Both the position numbers and the translations under genes were made by a program. Positions 52,124 to 61,024 of a stretch of 64,000 bases of DNA are shown here, piece after piece (the stretch's first letter is position 1; every line of letters begins with the position of its first letter). Origin of the DNA: Rhizobium leguminosarum (GTDB lineage Bacteria; Pseudomonadota; Alphaproteobacteria; Rhizobiales; Rhizobiaceae); the NCBI RefSeq assembly GCF_017876795.1, contig NZ_JAGIOR010000001.1, positions 1,638,501-1,702,500 on the forward strand, in the 5' to 3' direction. The notes beneath the pieces are model-generated. The model saw only the letters and a program-made list of their open reading frames with translations, did not search any database and was not told where the DNA came from.

Positions 52124-53371
52124 ATGATTGATATCGCGGCGATCAAAGCTCGCTTTGAGACGCTTGCGCCTTATCTCGATGAGCGGGCACGGCGTTTGTT
52201 GGCGGCAACCGAGGCTCGCGCGGCGGGCCGGGGTGGAGTGACGGCGGTTTCGGCGGCGACCGGCGTTGCGCGCAGTACGATCGGGCGCGGTCTTACGGAG
52301 TTGCGGACCGCAGATGCACGACTGGAACGCCGGGTTCGGCGGCCGGGCGGCGGCCGCAGGCCAAAGATCGAGACTGAGCCGGGCCTCTTGGCTGCACTTG
52401 AAGAATTGGTTCAATCGGCGATCCGTGGCGACCCTGAAGCAGCATTGTTGTGGGTGAGCAGAAGCCAGCGCCACCTTGCCGGCGCATTGGCACAACGCGG
52501 CTTTACGGCCAGCCAGAAGTTGGTTGGTCGGCTGCTGCGCAAGCTTGGCTTCAGCCTCCAGGCCAACAAGAAGACCTTGGAGGGGGCGTCTCATCCTGAC
52601 CGCGACACCCAGTTCGAACACATCAACGAGAAGATCAAGCAGTTCCAGGCGGCCGGCCAGGCCGCCATTTCGGTCGACACAAAGAAAAAGGAGCTGGTTG
52701 GCGATTTCAAGAACGGCGGGCGTGAGCTGCGTCCCAAAGGCGGCCCCGAACCCGTGCGCGTTCACGACTTCAAGATACCCGAACTCGGCAAGGTCGCACC
52801 TTACGGCGTCTACGACATCACCAACAACTCGGGTTGGGTGAATGTCGGCATCGATCATGACACCGCCGCCTTTGCCGTAGAGAGCATTCGACGGTGGTGG
52901 AATGTCTTGGGAAAGAGCCGCTATCCTGGTTCAACCGGTCTACTCATTACCGCCGATTGCGGTGGCAGCAACGGGGCCCGTGTGCGACTGTGGAAGCGCG
53001 AGCTTCAATCATTCGCCAATGAAACTGGGTTAGCTATCACGGTCGCTCACCACCCGCCGGGGACCAGCAAATGGAACCGCATAGAACACCGGCTATTTGC
53101 ATTCATCACACAGAATTGGCGCGGCAAGCCCCTCGTCAGTCATGAGGTCATCGTTCAACTGATCGGGGCCACGACGACGGCCAACGGGCTCGACGTTCAA
53201 TGTTGCCTCGACGAAAATGACTATCCCAAGGCCATCAAGATCACCGATGCTGAAATGAATGCAATCAATATTGATCGTGATCCCTTCCACGGTGAGTGGA
53301 ACTACACGATTTCGCCCACCTCCGTTGTGTCCGATAGCGCTATCGCCGAGAGTGTTGCCGATGATCGATGA
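52124..53371 (+). CDS. ISAzo13-family transposase, full length
   Basis: 415 residues. Same protein as in copies 1 and 2 up to residue 375, then AEMNAINIDRDPFHGEWNYT continues in frame. That tail is conserved in the family, so this is the copy most likely to be active and a possible helper for the other two. An N-terminal helix-turn-helix and the SVDTKKKELVGDF / ITADCGGSNG / NRIEHRLFAFI core are present. The gene overlaps the small downstream gene by 11 bases. Confidence 0.93.
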   Translation: MIDIAAIKARFETLAPYLDERARRLLAATEARAAGRGGVTAVSAATGVARSTIGRGLTELRTADARLERRVRRPGGGRRPKIETEPGLLAALEELVQSAIRGDPEAALLWVSRSQRHLAGALAQRGFTASQKLVGRLLRKLGFSLQANKKTLEGASHPDRDTQFEHINEKIKQFQAAGQAAISVDTKKKELVGDFKNGGRELRPKGGPEPVRVHDFKIPELGKVAPYGVYDITNNSGWVNVGIDHDTAAFAVESIRRWWNVLGKSRYPGSTGLLITADCGGSNGARVRLWKRELQSFANETGLAITVAHHPPGTSKWNRIEHRLFAFITQNWRGKPLVSHEVIVQLIGATTTANGLDVQCCLDENDYPKAIKITDAEMNAINIDRDPFHGEWNYTISPTSVVSDSAIAESVADDR

Positions 53372-53702
53372 TCCTGAGAAAACCGATCACCTTGTTCGTG
53401 AACTCGAGGCGTCACTTCCCCTCGAAACGAGGCTGTCTCAAACGCTTAAAATAACGCTGACCAAGCAATCCCCGGATCTCGAGATCCCCGATGGTTGCAA
53501 CGTGACAAGCCTTTTCTACATGGGAGAAGAGGGCGGGATTGTGTGCGCGTTGGACATCGGCGGACCGGAAACCAAAACCCCCTGCATCGTCTCCATCACG
53601 CATCTCATCTTTAACAAACGGATGCCGCCGTTCCGGCAAATCGACGCCTATCAACGGCACCGTATCAAGAAGCTCAAACAGCAAAACGGTCGCAACTACT
53701 GA
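53361..53702 (+). CDS. Small accessory ORF of ISAzo13 copy 3
   Basis: The 113-residue protein found in all copies, here overlapping the end of an intact transposase gene. This arrangement suggests coupling of the two products. No domain recognised. Confidence 0.65.
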   Translation: MIDDPEKTDHLVRELEASLPLETRLSQTLKITLTKQSPDLEIPDGCNVTSLFYMGEEGGIVCALDIGGPETKTPCIVSITHLIFNKRMPPFRQIDAYQRHRIKKLKQQNGRNY

Positions 53703-53773
53703 CCTTCAATCCGGACATAAGCCAGACACCGGTTTGTCAAAATATGCAGTGCTTATATGGCGTCAGATCCTTA

Positions 53774-54305
53774 GGATCGCTGGCGTGCGGGCTCAGGCCT
53801 TCCGGAATGGCGCCGATGTCGGCGAGCCCGAACATGCGTCTTGTGGCATGCCGAACAGTTCGGTGAAGACCAGCATGGGCAAGGCCAGCGCGAATTCCCG
53901 ATGCAGGTCGACCGTTTCCCCGCGCTCCAGCGCGGGCGCTATGCGGCCCAGGCGCGCTGCGACGATGCGCGCGATGCTCGGTCCCAGGTTGTCGATCTGG
54001 CGAATGGTGAAATCGCGTTCATCGCCAGCGTGGATGCCAGCAGATTGAGCGATAGGCTGGTCGCCGCAGGCGGGAAATAGCGGGTCAATTCGCCTGGCGC
54101 CGGTCCCCGAAATGCAGCCCCCGTGGCCCGAAACGCCCCGCAGATGTCGCGTGGCGGCTCAACAGAAAGAACCGCGACGCCGCGCGATACACCGGTAGCA
54201 CTCGCGCAAACAGCGCATGAACGGATACGGGTCGTGGATCCACGCTGGCGATGCCAGTTCCGCGAAGGCGTCCGGTCATGCTGCCGTGGTTTCTTGCACG
54301 TCCAC
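53774..54305 (-). pseudogene. cyp114: cyp114 (gibberellin operon P450), 5' fragment
   Basis: Minus-strand pieces match the N-terminal third of CYP114: DVQETTAA, a TGA stop, [20 protein letters not shown], then in other frames [35 protein letters not shown] and [20 protein letters not shown]. The gene has one nonsense codon, several frameshifts and ends at ISAzo13 copy 3, so the heme-binding part is missing. It follows cyp112 directly, as in the rhizobial gibberellin operon. Confidence 0.8.
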
Positions 54306-54399
54306 CTTGGTTACCTCTTGGCTGGCTGATCTGACTAACGCGCGCCAGGCGCGCCGACAAATCGCGGAAACGGTCGTGATTCCCGGTGGTGTCCGCGCA

Positions 54400-55606
54400 T
54401 CACCAGAGCACCGGGAGCTCCTCGAACCCGCCAGTGATGATCTCCTTGCGCAATTTCAGTTCTTCGGGCGCCACGGCCAGGCGCAGGGTGGGGAAGCGCT
54501 GGAAGATTGAAGCGAACACCACCTTGAGTTCCAGCGCTCGCCAGCGCCGAGCCGATGCAGTAGTGCGGCCCGTAGGAGAACGCCAGGTGCGGCTTTATGG
54601 CGCGTCCGACGTCGAAAATTTCCGGGTTGTCGAAATCGCGTGGATCGAACGACGTCGCCGGCAGGCCGACCAGCACCTTGCTCTCCGCGGGAATATGCAC
54701 GCCCGCGATCATCACGTCGGTCCTCGGATAGCGCATGATGCCGTCCCAGCCCGCCCCAGGCGGGTACATGCGCAGGATTTCCTCCACTGCCTGGTCCACC
54801 AGGGATGGATCGCCGACCAGGCGTTCGCGCTGTTGTGGATGGCGGAACATGGCCAGCAGGCCGAATTCAATTTGTGCGACGGTGCTCTCGTGCCCCGCCA
54901 CCAGTATGCCCGCCGCCAGGCCAATCGCCTCTTCCTCGGTCGCCTTGCCCTGATCGACCGCTGCGAGCAGATCCGTTAGCAGGTTGTCACCCGGATCCTG
55001 GCGCTTGCCTCGCATCTTGCCGCGAATGTAGGTGCGCAATTCTTGCCAGGCCAGGAGCGCAGCGATATGCGGGGCGCTTTCATGCTGGTGCGTCATCACT
55101 TTGTCGGATAGGTTGGCGAAACAAGCGTGATCCTCGAAGGGCACGCCCATTAGCGCGCTGATGACCAGGGCTGGAAGCGGAAAGGAGAGGTGGTGTCGCA
55201 GGTCGGCGGGATGAGGCTGGGCGGCCAGCGTCTCGAACAACTGCGCGGCGATCGCCTCGATCTGCTGCGCGAGCAGCTTCACCCTGCGGCTGCTGAAGGC
55301 CGGCGCCACGATCGTGCGTAACCGGGCATGCTCGCTGCCCTCGTGCGAGCCCAGCCATCCCGGCGAACCTAGAATCACCGTAGCCGGGGTGAATGCCGCC
55401 GGCGGCATTCCCGAGGGCCGGAAGGCCGCATCGGACAGTACCGCCTTAGCCTCGGCGTAGCCTGTCACCCACCAGCCTTCGTGCCCGGACGGGAAGCGCA
55501 CGCGGTGGATCGGACCGTTGGCGCGTAACGCCAACATCTCGGGCGATGGCTCGATGTGATTGACGCGCCACATCGGCAGGGTCGGCAAGAATTGTCCGGA
55601 CATCAT
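54400..55606 (-). pseudogene. cyp112: cyp112 (gibberellin operon P450) with +1 frameshift after the heme motif
   Basis: A P450 very like CYP112 of rhizobia. Start LPTLPMWRVNHIEPSPEMLA, I-helix AAGILVAGHESTVAQIE, ExxR in AVEEILRMYPPG, and the heme-binding FSYGPHYCIGSALA. Directly after that motif one extra base (near 54535) shifts the frame; the correct end LKVVFASIFQRFPTLRL ... IITGGFEELPVLW continues in another frame to a stop at 54400. Without the insertion it would be a normal ~401-residue enzyme. CYP112 acts in bacterial gibberellin synthesis. Confidence 0.88.
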
Positions 55607-55704
55607 GGAACGTCACTCTCTGTGCGATGAAAGGGCGGAAGGTGACCGGCAGGTGCTGCCGGCAGCCAATGACTTAAGGCGCAGGTAGAAGGCGTCCTGC
55701 ACGG
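55607..55704 (-). pseudogene. Possible 3' scrap of cyp115
   Basis: About 30 codons upstream of cyp112, on the same strand, read LLTVQDAFYLRLKSLAAG before a stop. Rhizobial gibberellin operons commonly keep only a 3' scrap of cyp115 at this position. The match is too short to be sure. Confidence 0.35.
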
Positions 55705-55955
55705 TCAGCAGCAAGAGGAATCGTCTTCATCGTCTTGGTCGATGATGTGTTTTTTTGTCGTTTCCTCATTCCTCTTGAGGGAGCTGGCCTCTGCTTCAGC
55801 GAGAGAAAAGACCACGTCAACGTCCTCGCGTGAGACGAGTGGGCCGACACCTCTCGTAATGCTCCGCTGGGCGAGACGGCGCACCATTTCCTTGACATAA
55901 GCCGCGCTGCCGCCCTTTGAACGGAGGACAGCTTCGGCCAAAGCCCCGCCCTATT
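55705..55955 (-). pseudogene. C-terminal fragment of a second AAA+ ATPase
   Basis: About 80 codons resembling the end of the ATPase at 31696-33054: KGGSAAYVKEMVRRLAQRSI and the tail DQDDEDDSSCC against EEDDCGCC. A TAG interrupts the frame just upstream (Q-stop-GGALAEA). The whole ATPase domain is absent. It shows that such ATPases occurred more than once, and that the acidic cysteine tail is a shared trait. Confidence 0.75.
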
Positions 55956-56125
55956 GGCAAGGCCACGTGGCGTGGAAATGGAGATATTGAGAAAAACATA
56001 AAGAACCTCGTGACGGATTTTTATCTACATGACGTAGATATTACGTCTTCTATGGCTCAGTTCCCTGGGCTGGTCAATACCGGGAAGCCAACAAGCACTT
56101 TGCCGCGCCGGCTCCATCGGAGCAG

Positions 56126-56451
56126 GCCCAACCGGACCAGTTGTCAGAGTTTTCCGGTTCATTCCTTGGCTGGGAAAGGACCGGAAGACGGCAGCGCAAA
56201 TTCGGACGCTCAGAAAGCGTCTGTTCTGAAGCAGGGTGATGAAGACGTGCCGGCGGCGGAGATCTACCGGAGGGCCGGGAAACAGGCGACCTACTTCAAA
56301 TTGGAAGAAAATATGCCGCCATGTTGCCGCCGGAGATAAAGAAGCTGAGGCAGCCCGAGGACGATAACGCGCGGTTGAAACAGATCGTTGCAGATCTAGG
56401 CCTTAGAGCTTTCGCCGAATGACGGCCTGCAACATCTCGCGGTCCAGCATC
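56126..56451 (+). mobile_element. IS3-family remnant: left end and orfA pieces, with a small inversion
   Basis: The left inverted repeat (CAGAGTTTTCCGGTT) is followed by orfA pieces in two frames: VPAAEIYRRAGKQATYFKLE and IKKLRQPEDDNARLKQIVAD. The next codons expected, LDREMLQAVIRRKL, are present but on the opposite strand (56451-56402). Confidence 0.7.
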
Positions 56452-57248
56452 AGCCGGGCGGACAGCGCAGGTATTCCGATCTTGCGATCGAGATCTGCCT
56501 GACACTGCGAGTTACGTTCAGCCTGGCGTTGCGCCAGACCCAAGGCTTCATGCGGTCGATTGCGAAGCTGATGGGGTTGGCCCTGCCGGTGCCGGATTTC
56601 TCGACCCTTTCTCGGCGCGGCATGGGCCTGAAGGTGGCACAAAAGCGCCGTGCGTCCGACAAGCCGATCACTCTGATCGTGGACAGCACAGGACTGAAGG
56701 TTTACAGCGAGGTTGGCTGGAACGGTCACAAGCACGGTGCCAAAGGCGCTCGTAAGACCTGGCGAAAGCTGCACCTTGCCCTCGATCCTGACAGCGGAGA
56801 CATTCTCGCATCTGAACTGACGACCGAGCACGTTGGCGACGAGACCGTGCTTCCAAGTCTTCTCAAACGTGTCGATGCACCGGTAGGTCGGTTTCTGGCA
56901 GACGGCGCCTATGATGGCTCTGGCGTTTCAGATTGCCTGGCGGCCGCTTTCGGACATGAAGTCGATGTCGTTGTCCCGCCTCCGAAGAACGCTGTTCCCG
57001 GCGGCAATTGCCAGCGGAACCAGCATATCGAGCATATCGCCAAACACGGCCGGATGGCCTGGCAGGCCGCGACCGGTTATAATCAGAGATCCCGGATCGA
57101 AACTCAGATAGGGCGCTGGAAGTCGGTCATCGGCGACCGGCTGCACGCCAGGAACATCGAAAACCAGACCACCGAAACGCACATCGCCGCCAGTGCGCTC
57201 AACCGTATGTCCGCCTTTGGAAGGGCCAACTACGAGCGTGTCAGCTGA
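56452..57248 (+). pseudogene. IS5-family transposase lacking its N-terminus
   Basis: An IS5-type transposase read from GGQRRYSDLAIEICLTLRVT through MRSIAKLMGLALPVPDFSTL, the first Asp region PITLIVDSTGLKVYSEVGWN, the second Asp in FLADGAYDGSGVSDCL and the Glu in YNQRSRIETQIGRWKSVIGD, to the normal C-terminus. About 60 N-terminal codons are missing and a frameshift lies near 56525. No right inverted repeat was identified. Confidence 0.8.
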
Positions 57249-57406
57249 TCATTTGCTGAAAGGCTAAATGCTGATTACCATCTGATCCGTGCAACACGGT
57301 CCTCCTTCGATAGGATCTAAGTATGGATGTAGAACGTCTTGCAGATCGTGGTGATTGTGGAACGCGGCTCGCTTCCGGCCGGCCGGTGGCGGGAATGGCC
57401 CACTGG
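57249..57406. other. Short gap at the edge of the mobile region
   Basis: No feature seen; it separates the IS5 fragment from the 3' end of the amide operon. Confidence 0.35.
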
Positions 57407-58597
57407 CTACGACGACAACTCTTTCCGTATGGCCCGAACCGCGGCAAGCGCCGTCCGCGTGCGAACGGTGCTGACAAATTCCGGCCAACTCGACAGGATG
57501 ACCGCCGCATAATCCGCCTCTGGATCGATATAGATCAGTTGGCCGAAAACGCCCCGCGCCATATAGGCGCCACGGGCAGTGTCCTCAATCCAGAATTGGT
57601 TGTGATAGGCGCCGGCCGGCAGCACGTCTTGATAAACGCCGCCGAAGAGCGTCGGGTCGGCGCCGCAGCGCGTTCCGGCAATCCACTCGGCCGGAACGAT
57701 ACGCCGGCCGCCGATCTCCCCGCCGCGAAGATGCAGCAGGGCGAAGCGCGCATAATCGCGCAGCGTGGCATTGAAGCCGCCGTCACCGAGCGCATAGCCG
57801 GCGGAATCCACGGTGAAATAGGCATCCTCCTCCGCCCCCATGGGAGCCCACAATTCGCGGCTGACAAGTTCGGCAAGCGGTGTGGCAGCGGCACGCTGCA
57901 GGACGAAGGACAGCACGTCGGTCTCGATCGAACGATAGCGGAAGGATGCCCCGTGCGGGCACTCCAGATCCTTCAGCGACAGGATCAGGTCCCAGACATG
58001 ACTTGGCCAGTTCGGGTTCCAGCGATCTTTCCAGCCGCTCGCGGCATCCAGTTGCGCCATGTGGGAATCGAGCGCGGTATAAGTCTCGTCGAACAGGACG
58101 CCGCTCGTCATGTCCAGCACATGCTGGACGGTCGCGCCGCGATAAGCCGTTGTCTCCAGTTCCGGCAGGTAGTGCGTTAGCGGAGCGGCCGGATCGATCA
58201 GGCCGCGACCGATCAGAATGCCAGCCAAGGTGCCGACGATGGACTTGGCGACCGATTGCGACAGATGCAGCGTGTGCGGGGCCATGCCGTTTAGATAGCG
58301 CTCGGCAATGATGCTGCCGCGATGAAACACCAGCAGGCCATCGGTATAACTCGTCTCCAAAAAACCGCCGATGGTGCCATACTGACCGTCCGCCTCGAAG
58401 GGAATGGCGTCGATAGGCTGCAGATTGGCCGGCAGCGGGCTCACCGGACCCGAACCGCGCCAGACCTGCGTGGTTGGCACCATGTCGCGGACATGCTGGA
58501 AGGTCCAGCGGTTCCAAGGCGCGCGGTCCCAGTCCTGCCGCGGAATGACAGGGTTTCCCGGTGTGGCGGAATTGCGAAATGGCAGTATGCTGGTCAT
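57407..58597 (-). CDS. Serine hydrolase, NylB/beta-lactamase family
   Basis: A 396-residue protein of the family that includes 6-aminohexanoate-dimer hydrolase and class C beta-lactamases. The catalytic serine and lysine are in LSQSVAKSIVGTL (SxxK), and the tyrosine in FRYRSIETDVLSFVLQR (YxS/N). No signal peptide is evident, so it acts in the cytoplasm on an amide or ester. It is last in an operon with an amidase and a peptide-type ABC importer, which points to stepwise use of an imported amide compound. Intact and of normal length. Confidence 0.87.
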   Translation of the reverse strand: MTSILPFRNSATPGNPVIPRQDWDRAPWNRWTFQHVRDMVPTTQVWRGSGPVSPLPANLQPIDAIPFEADGQYGTIGGFLETSYTDGLLVFHRGSIIAERYLNGMAPHTLHLSQSVAKSIVGTLAGILIGRGLIDPAAPLTHYLPELETTAYRGATVQHVLDMTSGVLFDETYTALDSHMAQLDAASGWKDRWNPNWPSHVWDLILSLKDLECPHGASFRYRSIETDVLSFVLQRAAATPLAELVSRELWAPMGAEEDAYFTVDSAGYALGDGGFNATLRDYARFALLHLRGGEIGGRRIVPAEWIAGTRCGADPTLFGGVYQDVLPAGAYHNQFWIEDTARGAYMARGVFGQLIYIDPEADYAAVILSSWPEFVSTVRTRTALAAVRAIRKELSS

Positions 58598-58633
58598 GAT
58601 ATGCTCTCGTTTGCAGTTGGAACGATGCCTCGT

Positions 58634-59560
58634 TCAATCATCGCGGCGAAGATATTTGCCTCCGACGAATTCTCCGAACAGGCTGCCCATGTCGCTCATC
58701 ATGGCGAAGTTTCGCTTGGCCTTCGGGCCGAGCTTGGTGGCGACGGCATCGATCAGCAGATTAAGTACGACACTCAGGCTTGCCGTCGAATCCCAGAAAG
58801 TCTTCACATGCGTATGGGCCTCAAAAACGAAGCGCGTATACGCAAAGGCCCAATGGCTGAACTTGTCGGTGACGATGACCATGGGCACGTCCATCGACTT
58901 CAACATTTCTACGAGCTTGATGCCGCGCGTGGCATAGGAGGCCGTGTCGACCACAACGACAGCGCTGTGCTCCGGATCCGCGTTGATGATCTCACCGAAT
59001 GTGCCCGAGGCATTGTCGATGAAGATCACGTTGGAGCGAGCCCACAGCAGGCGGCTGGCAAAATCCAGCGCCAGCCCTTTCGAAGCCTGGAAACCGACGA
59101 TATAGATGGTGCGCGCCTTGACGAGCAGGTTTGCGGCCTCGTCCCACACATCGGTGGTCGTCAAGGCATAGGCCTTCACGATGGCGTCGAGTTCCAGCCG
59201 CAAGCTCTCCTGCAGCACCTGCTGTTGGCCTTCGCGCATCTGGAAGCGGGCCGTGTAGTCATCGACCTCGCTATCCTTCTCCGTCACCGCCACCCGCAAC
59301 CGGTTCTTGAGTTCGCGCAGGTTCTCGAAGCCGAGGCCGCGAACGAACCGCGTGACCGTCATTTCGCTGACGCCCACCGCTTGCGCAATGCTGCTGCCGG
59401 TCTCGAAGGGCAGCATCTGGATATTGTCCAGTATATAGGCCGCAAGGTTTTGCTCCGAGGGGGAAAAATCGGGCATGCGGGCACGCAGGAGCGCGTCGAT
59501 GTTGATCTTTTCCTCGCCGTTCGGGCTCTTGGCATCTTTGCCGTTTCGCGCTTTCCCCAC
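58634..59560 (-). CDS. RpiR-family transcriptional regulator
   Basis: A 308-residue regulator with an N-terminal RpiR helix-turn-helix (SEQNLAAYILDNIQMLPFET, GVSEMTVTRFVRGLGFENLR) and a C-terminal SIS sugar-phosphate-isomerase-like domain (IYIVGFQASKGLALDFASRL, SAVVVVDTASYATRGIKLVE). It lies between the amidase and the hydrolase in the operon and probably controls it. RpiR proteins usually sense sugar phosphates or amino-sugar derivatives; the ligand here is unknown. Confidence 0.88.
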   Translation of the reverse strand: MGKARNGKDAKSPNGEEKINIDALLRARMPDFSPSEQNLAAYILDNIQMLPFETGSSIAQAVGVSEMTVTRFVRGLGFENLRELKNRLRVAVTEKDSEVDDYTARFQMREGQQQVLQESLRLELDAIVKAYALTTTDVWDEAANLLVKARTIYIVGFQASKGLALDFASRLLWARSNVIFIDNASGTFGEIINADPEHSAVVVVDTASYATRGIKLVEMLKSMDVPMVIVTDKFSHWAFAYTRFVFEAHTHVKTFWDSTASLSVVLNLLIDAVATKLGPKAKRNFAMMSDMGSLFGEFVGGKYLRRDD

Positions 59561-59572
59561 AGTGACAGCCTC

Positions 59573-61024
59573 CTAGACCTTGCCGGCATGGATGGCCGGA
59601 CGAGCTTGCCCCCAGATGCCGGGAGCGCTTTCCACCTCTTCCTCTATTTGCCGCGCAGCCGCAAGCAGCAGATCCTCCCGCCCGAAACGGGAAACGAGCT
59701 GGATGCCGATCGGTAAGCCTACGCTGCTGCGCCCAAACGGCAGGGATATCGCAGGCTGGCCCGTGGCATTGAAGAGGGCGGTGAACTTCTCCTTCGGCGC
59801 CAGATCCTCGAAGAGGCCATCCGCGTCGATACCAGCGCGATTGGGATCGAAGGTGCCGGTCGGCTCCGGCAGAATGGCGCTGGTCGGTGTCAGCAGCAGA
59901 TCGTATCCGGCCAGGAAGCACCCGATCTGCCGTGTCGTCCGATCATAGACGGCAAGCGCCTGGATGAGTTCAGCGCCGCTGATGCCGCACCCCCAGCGAT
60001 ACAGCGCATAGACGCTTGCGCGAAGCGCCTCCTGCATCGGCCAGTTCATAAGACGGGCCATGGCCGGCATGTTTGCGGCAGCGTCGGCGGCCCAGATGAC
60101 CTTTTGCGCATGGAGAAAGGCCGGATAATCGAAGTCCGGCGACGCTTCCTCCACATGGTGGCCGAGCGATGCGAACCGCTCTGCCGCCGTTCGTGTCGCT
60201 GCCACGACCTCCGGGTCGATCTGCACGCCGGACCACGTGCGTGTGCAAAGCGCGATGCGCAACCCCTTCGGCCTGTGCTTGATGGCATTGAGATAGGTGC
60301 CCGTCGGTGCGGCGATTTCATAACCGTCCCCGACATCCGGGCCATGGCACAGGTCGAGCAGGGCTGCGGTATCGCGGACGGAGCGGGTGAGCATGAAGGC
60401 CGTTGCCAGGCCCCGAAACGGGGCATCGGCATTGGGGGATCCCGTGACCCGGCCACGCGAAGGTTTCAGCCCGATCAGGCCGCAGAACGCGGCCGGGTTG
60501 CGGATCGAGCCCCCACCATCGCTGCCCTGCGCAAAAGGCACGATGCCGGCGGCGACAACCGCGGCCGCGCCACCACTGGAGCCGGCAACACCCCGCTCCG
60601 GGTTCCAAGGATTGCGCGTTGCGCCATAGAGGGGCGATTCCGTCGCCGCCGGCACGCCGAATTCGGGACTCGTCGTGCGGCCGACATTGTTCAGGCCGCC
60701 GGCGCGCAACCGTGTCGAGTACACGGCGTCATCGCCGGCGCAAAAACCCTGTGCGAGGCGACTGTCAAATTCGGCCGGGCGGCCAGCCTCGATGGGAAAG
60801 TCCTTGGTCAGGGTGGGAATGCCGCCGAATGGGGTGGCGGACGCAACCTCCGGCATGCTTTCCAACGCGGCCGGATAGAGTTCGATGACGGCGTTCAGCG
60901 CAGGGTTCACTACCGCGACGGCCTGTTCGACGCATCGGCCGAGCTCTCTCGGCGTGACCTCGCCTTTCGCCAGCAGGCGGACGAGACCGGTTCCGTCATG
61001 GGCTGCATATCTATCAAGTCGCAT
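59573..61024 (-). CDS. Amidase (amidase-signature family)
   Basis: A 483-residue amidase-signature enzyme with the Ser-cisSer-Lys triad: Lys in GIPTLTKDFPIEAG, cis-Ser in GVAGSSGGAAAVVAAG and the nucleophile in AQGSDGGGSIRNPAAFCGLI. It hydrolyses an amide bond, releasing ammonia or an amine. The start overlaps the ABC ATPase end by 11 bases. It is part of the amide operon; the downstream serine hydrolase may act on the same or a later substrate. Confidence 0.9.
   Translation of the reverse strand: MRLDRYAAHDGTGLVRLLAKGEVTPRELGRCVEQAVAVVNPALNAVIELYPAALESMPEVASATPFGGIPTLTKDFPIEAGRPAEFDSRLAQGFCAGDDAVYSTRLRAGGLNNVGRTTSPEFGVPAATESPLYGATRNPWNPERGVAGSSGGAAAVVAAGIVPFAQGSDGGGSIRNPAAFCGLIGLKPSRGRVTGSPNADAPFRGLATAFMLTRSVRDTAALLDLCHGPDVGDGYEIAAPTGTYLNAIKHRPKGLRIALCTRTWSGVQIDPEVVAATRTAAERFASLGHHVEEASPDFDYPAFLHAQKVIWAADAAANMPAMARLMNWPMQEALRASVYALYRWGCGISGAELIQALAVYDRTTRQIGCFLAGYDLLLTPTSAILPEPTGTFDPNRAGIDADGLFEDLAPKEKFTALFNATGQPAISLPFGRSSVGLPIGIQLVSRFGREDLLLAAARQIEEEVESAPGIWGQARPAIHAGKV

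Larger units (their letters stand above)
52003..53770 (+). mobile_element. ISAzo13-family element, copy 3 (1768 bp, intact transposase)
   Basis: Same ends as copies 1 and 2 but one base longer and on the other strand. Flanked by TTA at 52000-52002 and 53771-53773. Left flank is the transporter pseudogene, right flank the cyp114 fragment. Confidence 0.93.

Noticed and set aside
58322..59716. 464-residue open frame opposite the RpiR gene
   Set aside because: Spans the ends of two well-supported minus-strand genes; low-complexity antisense product.
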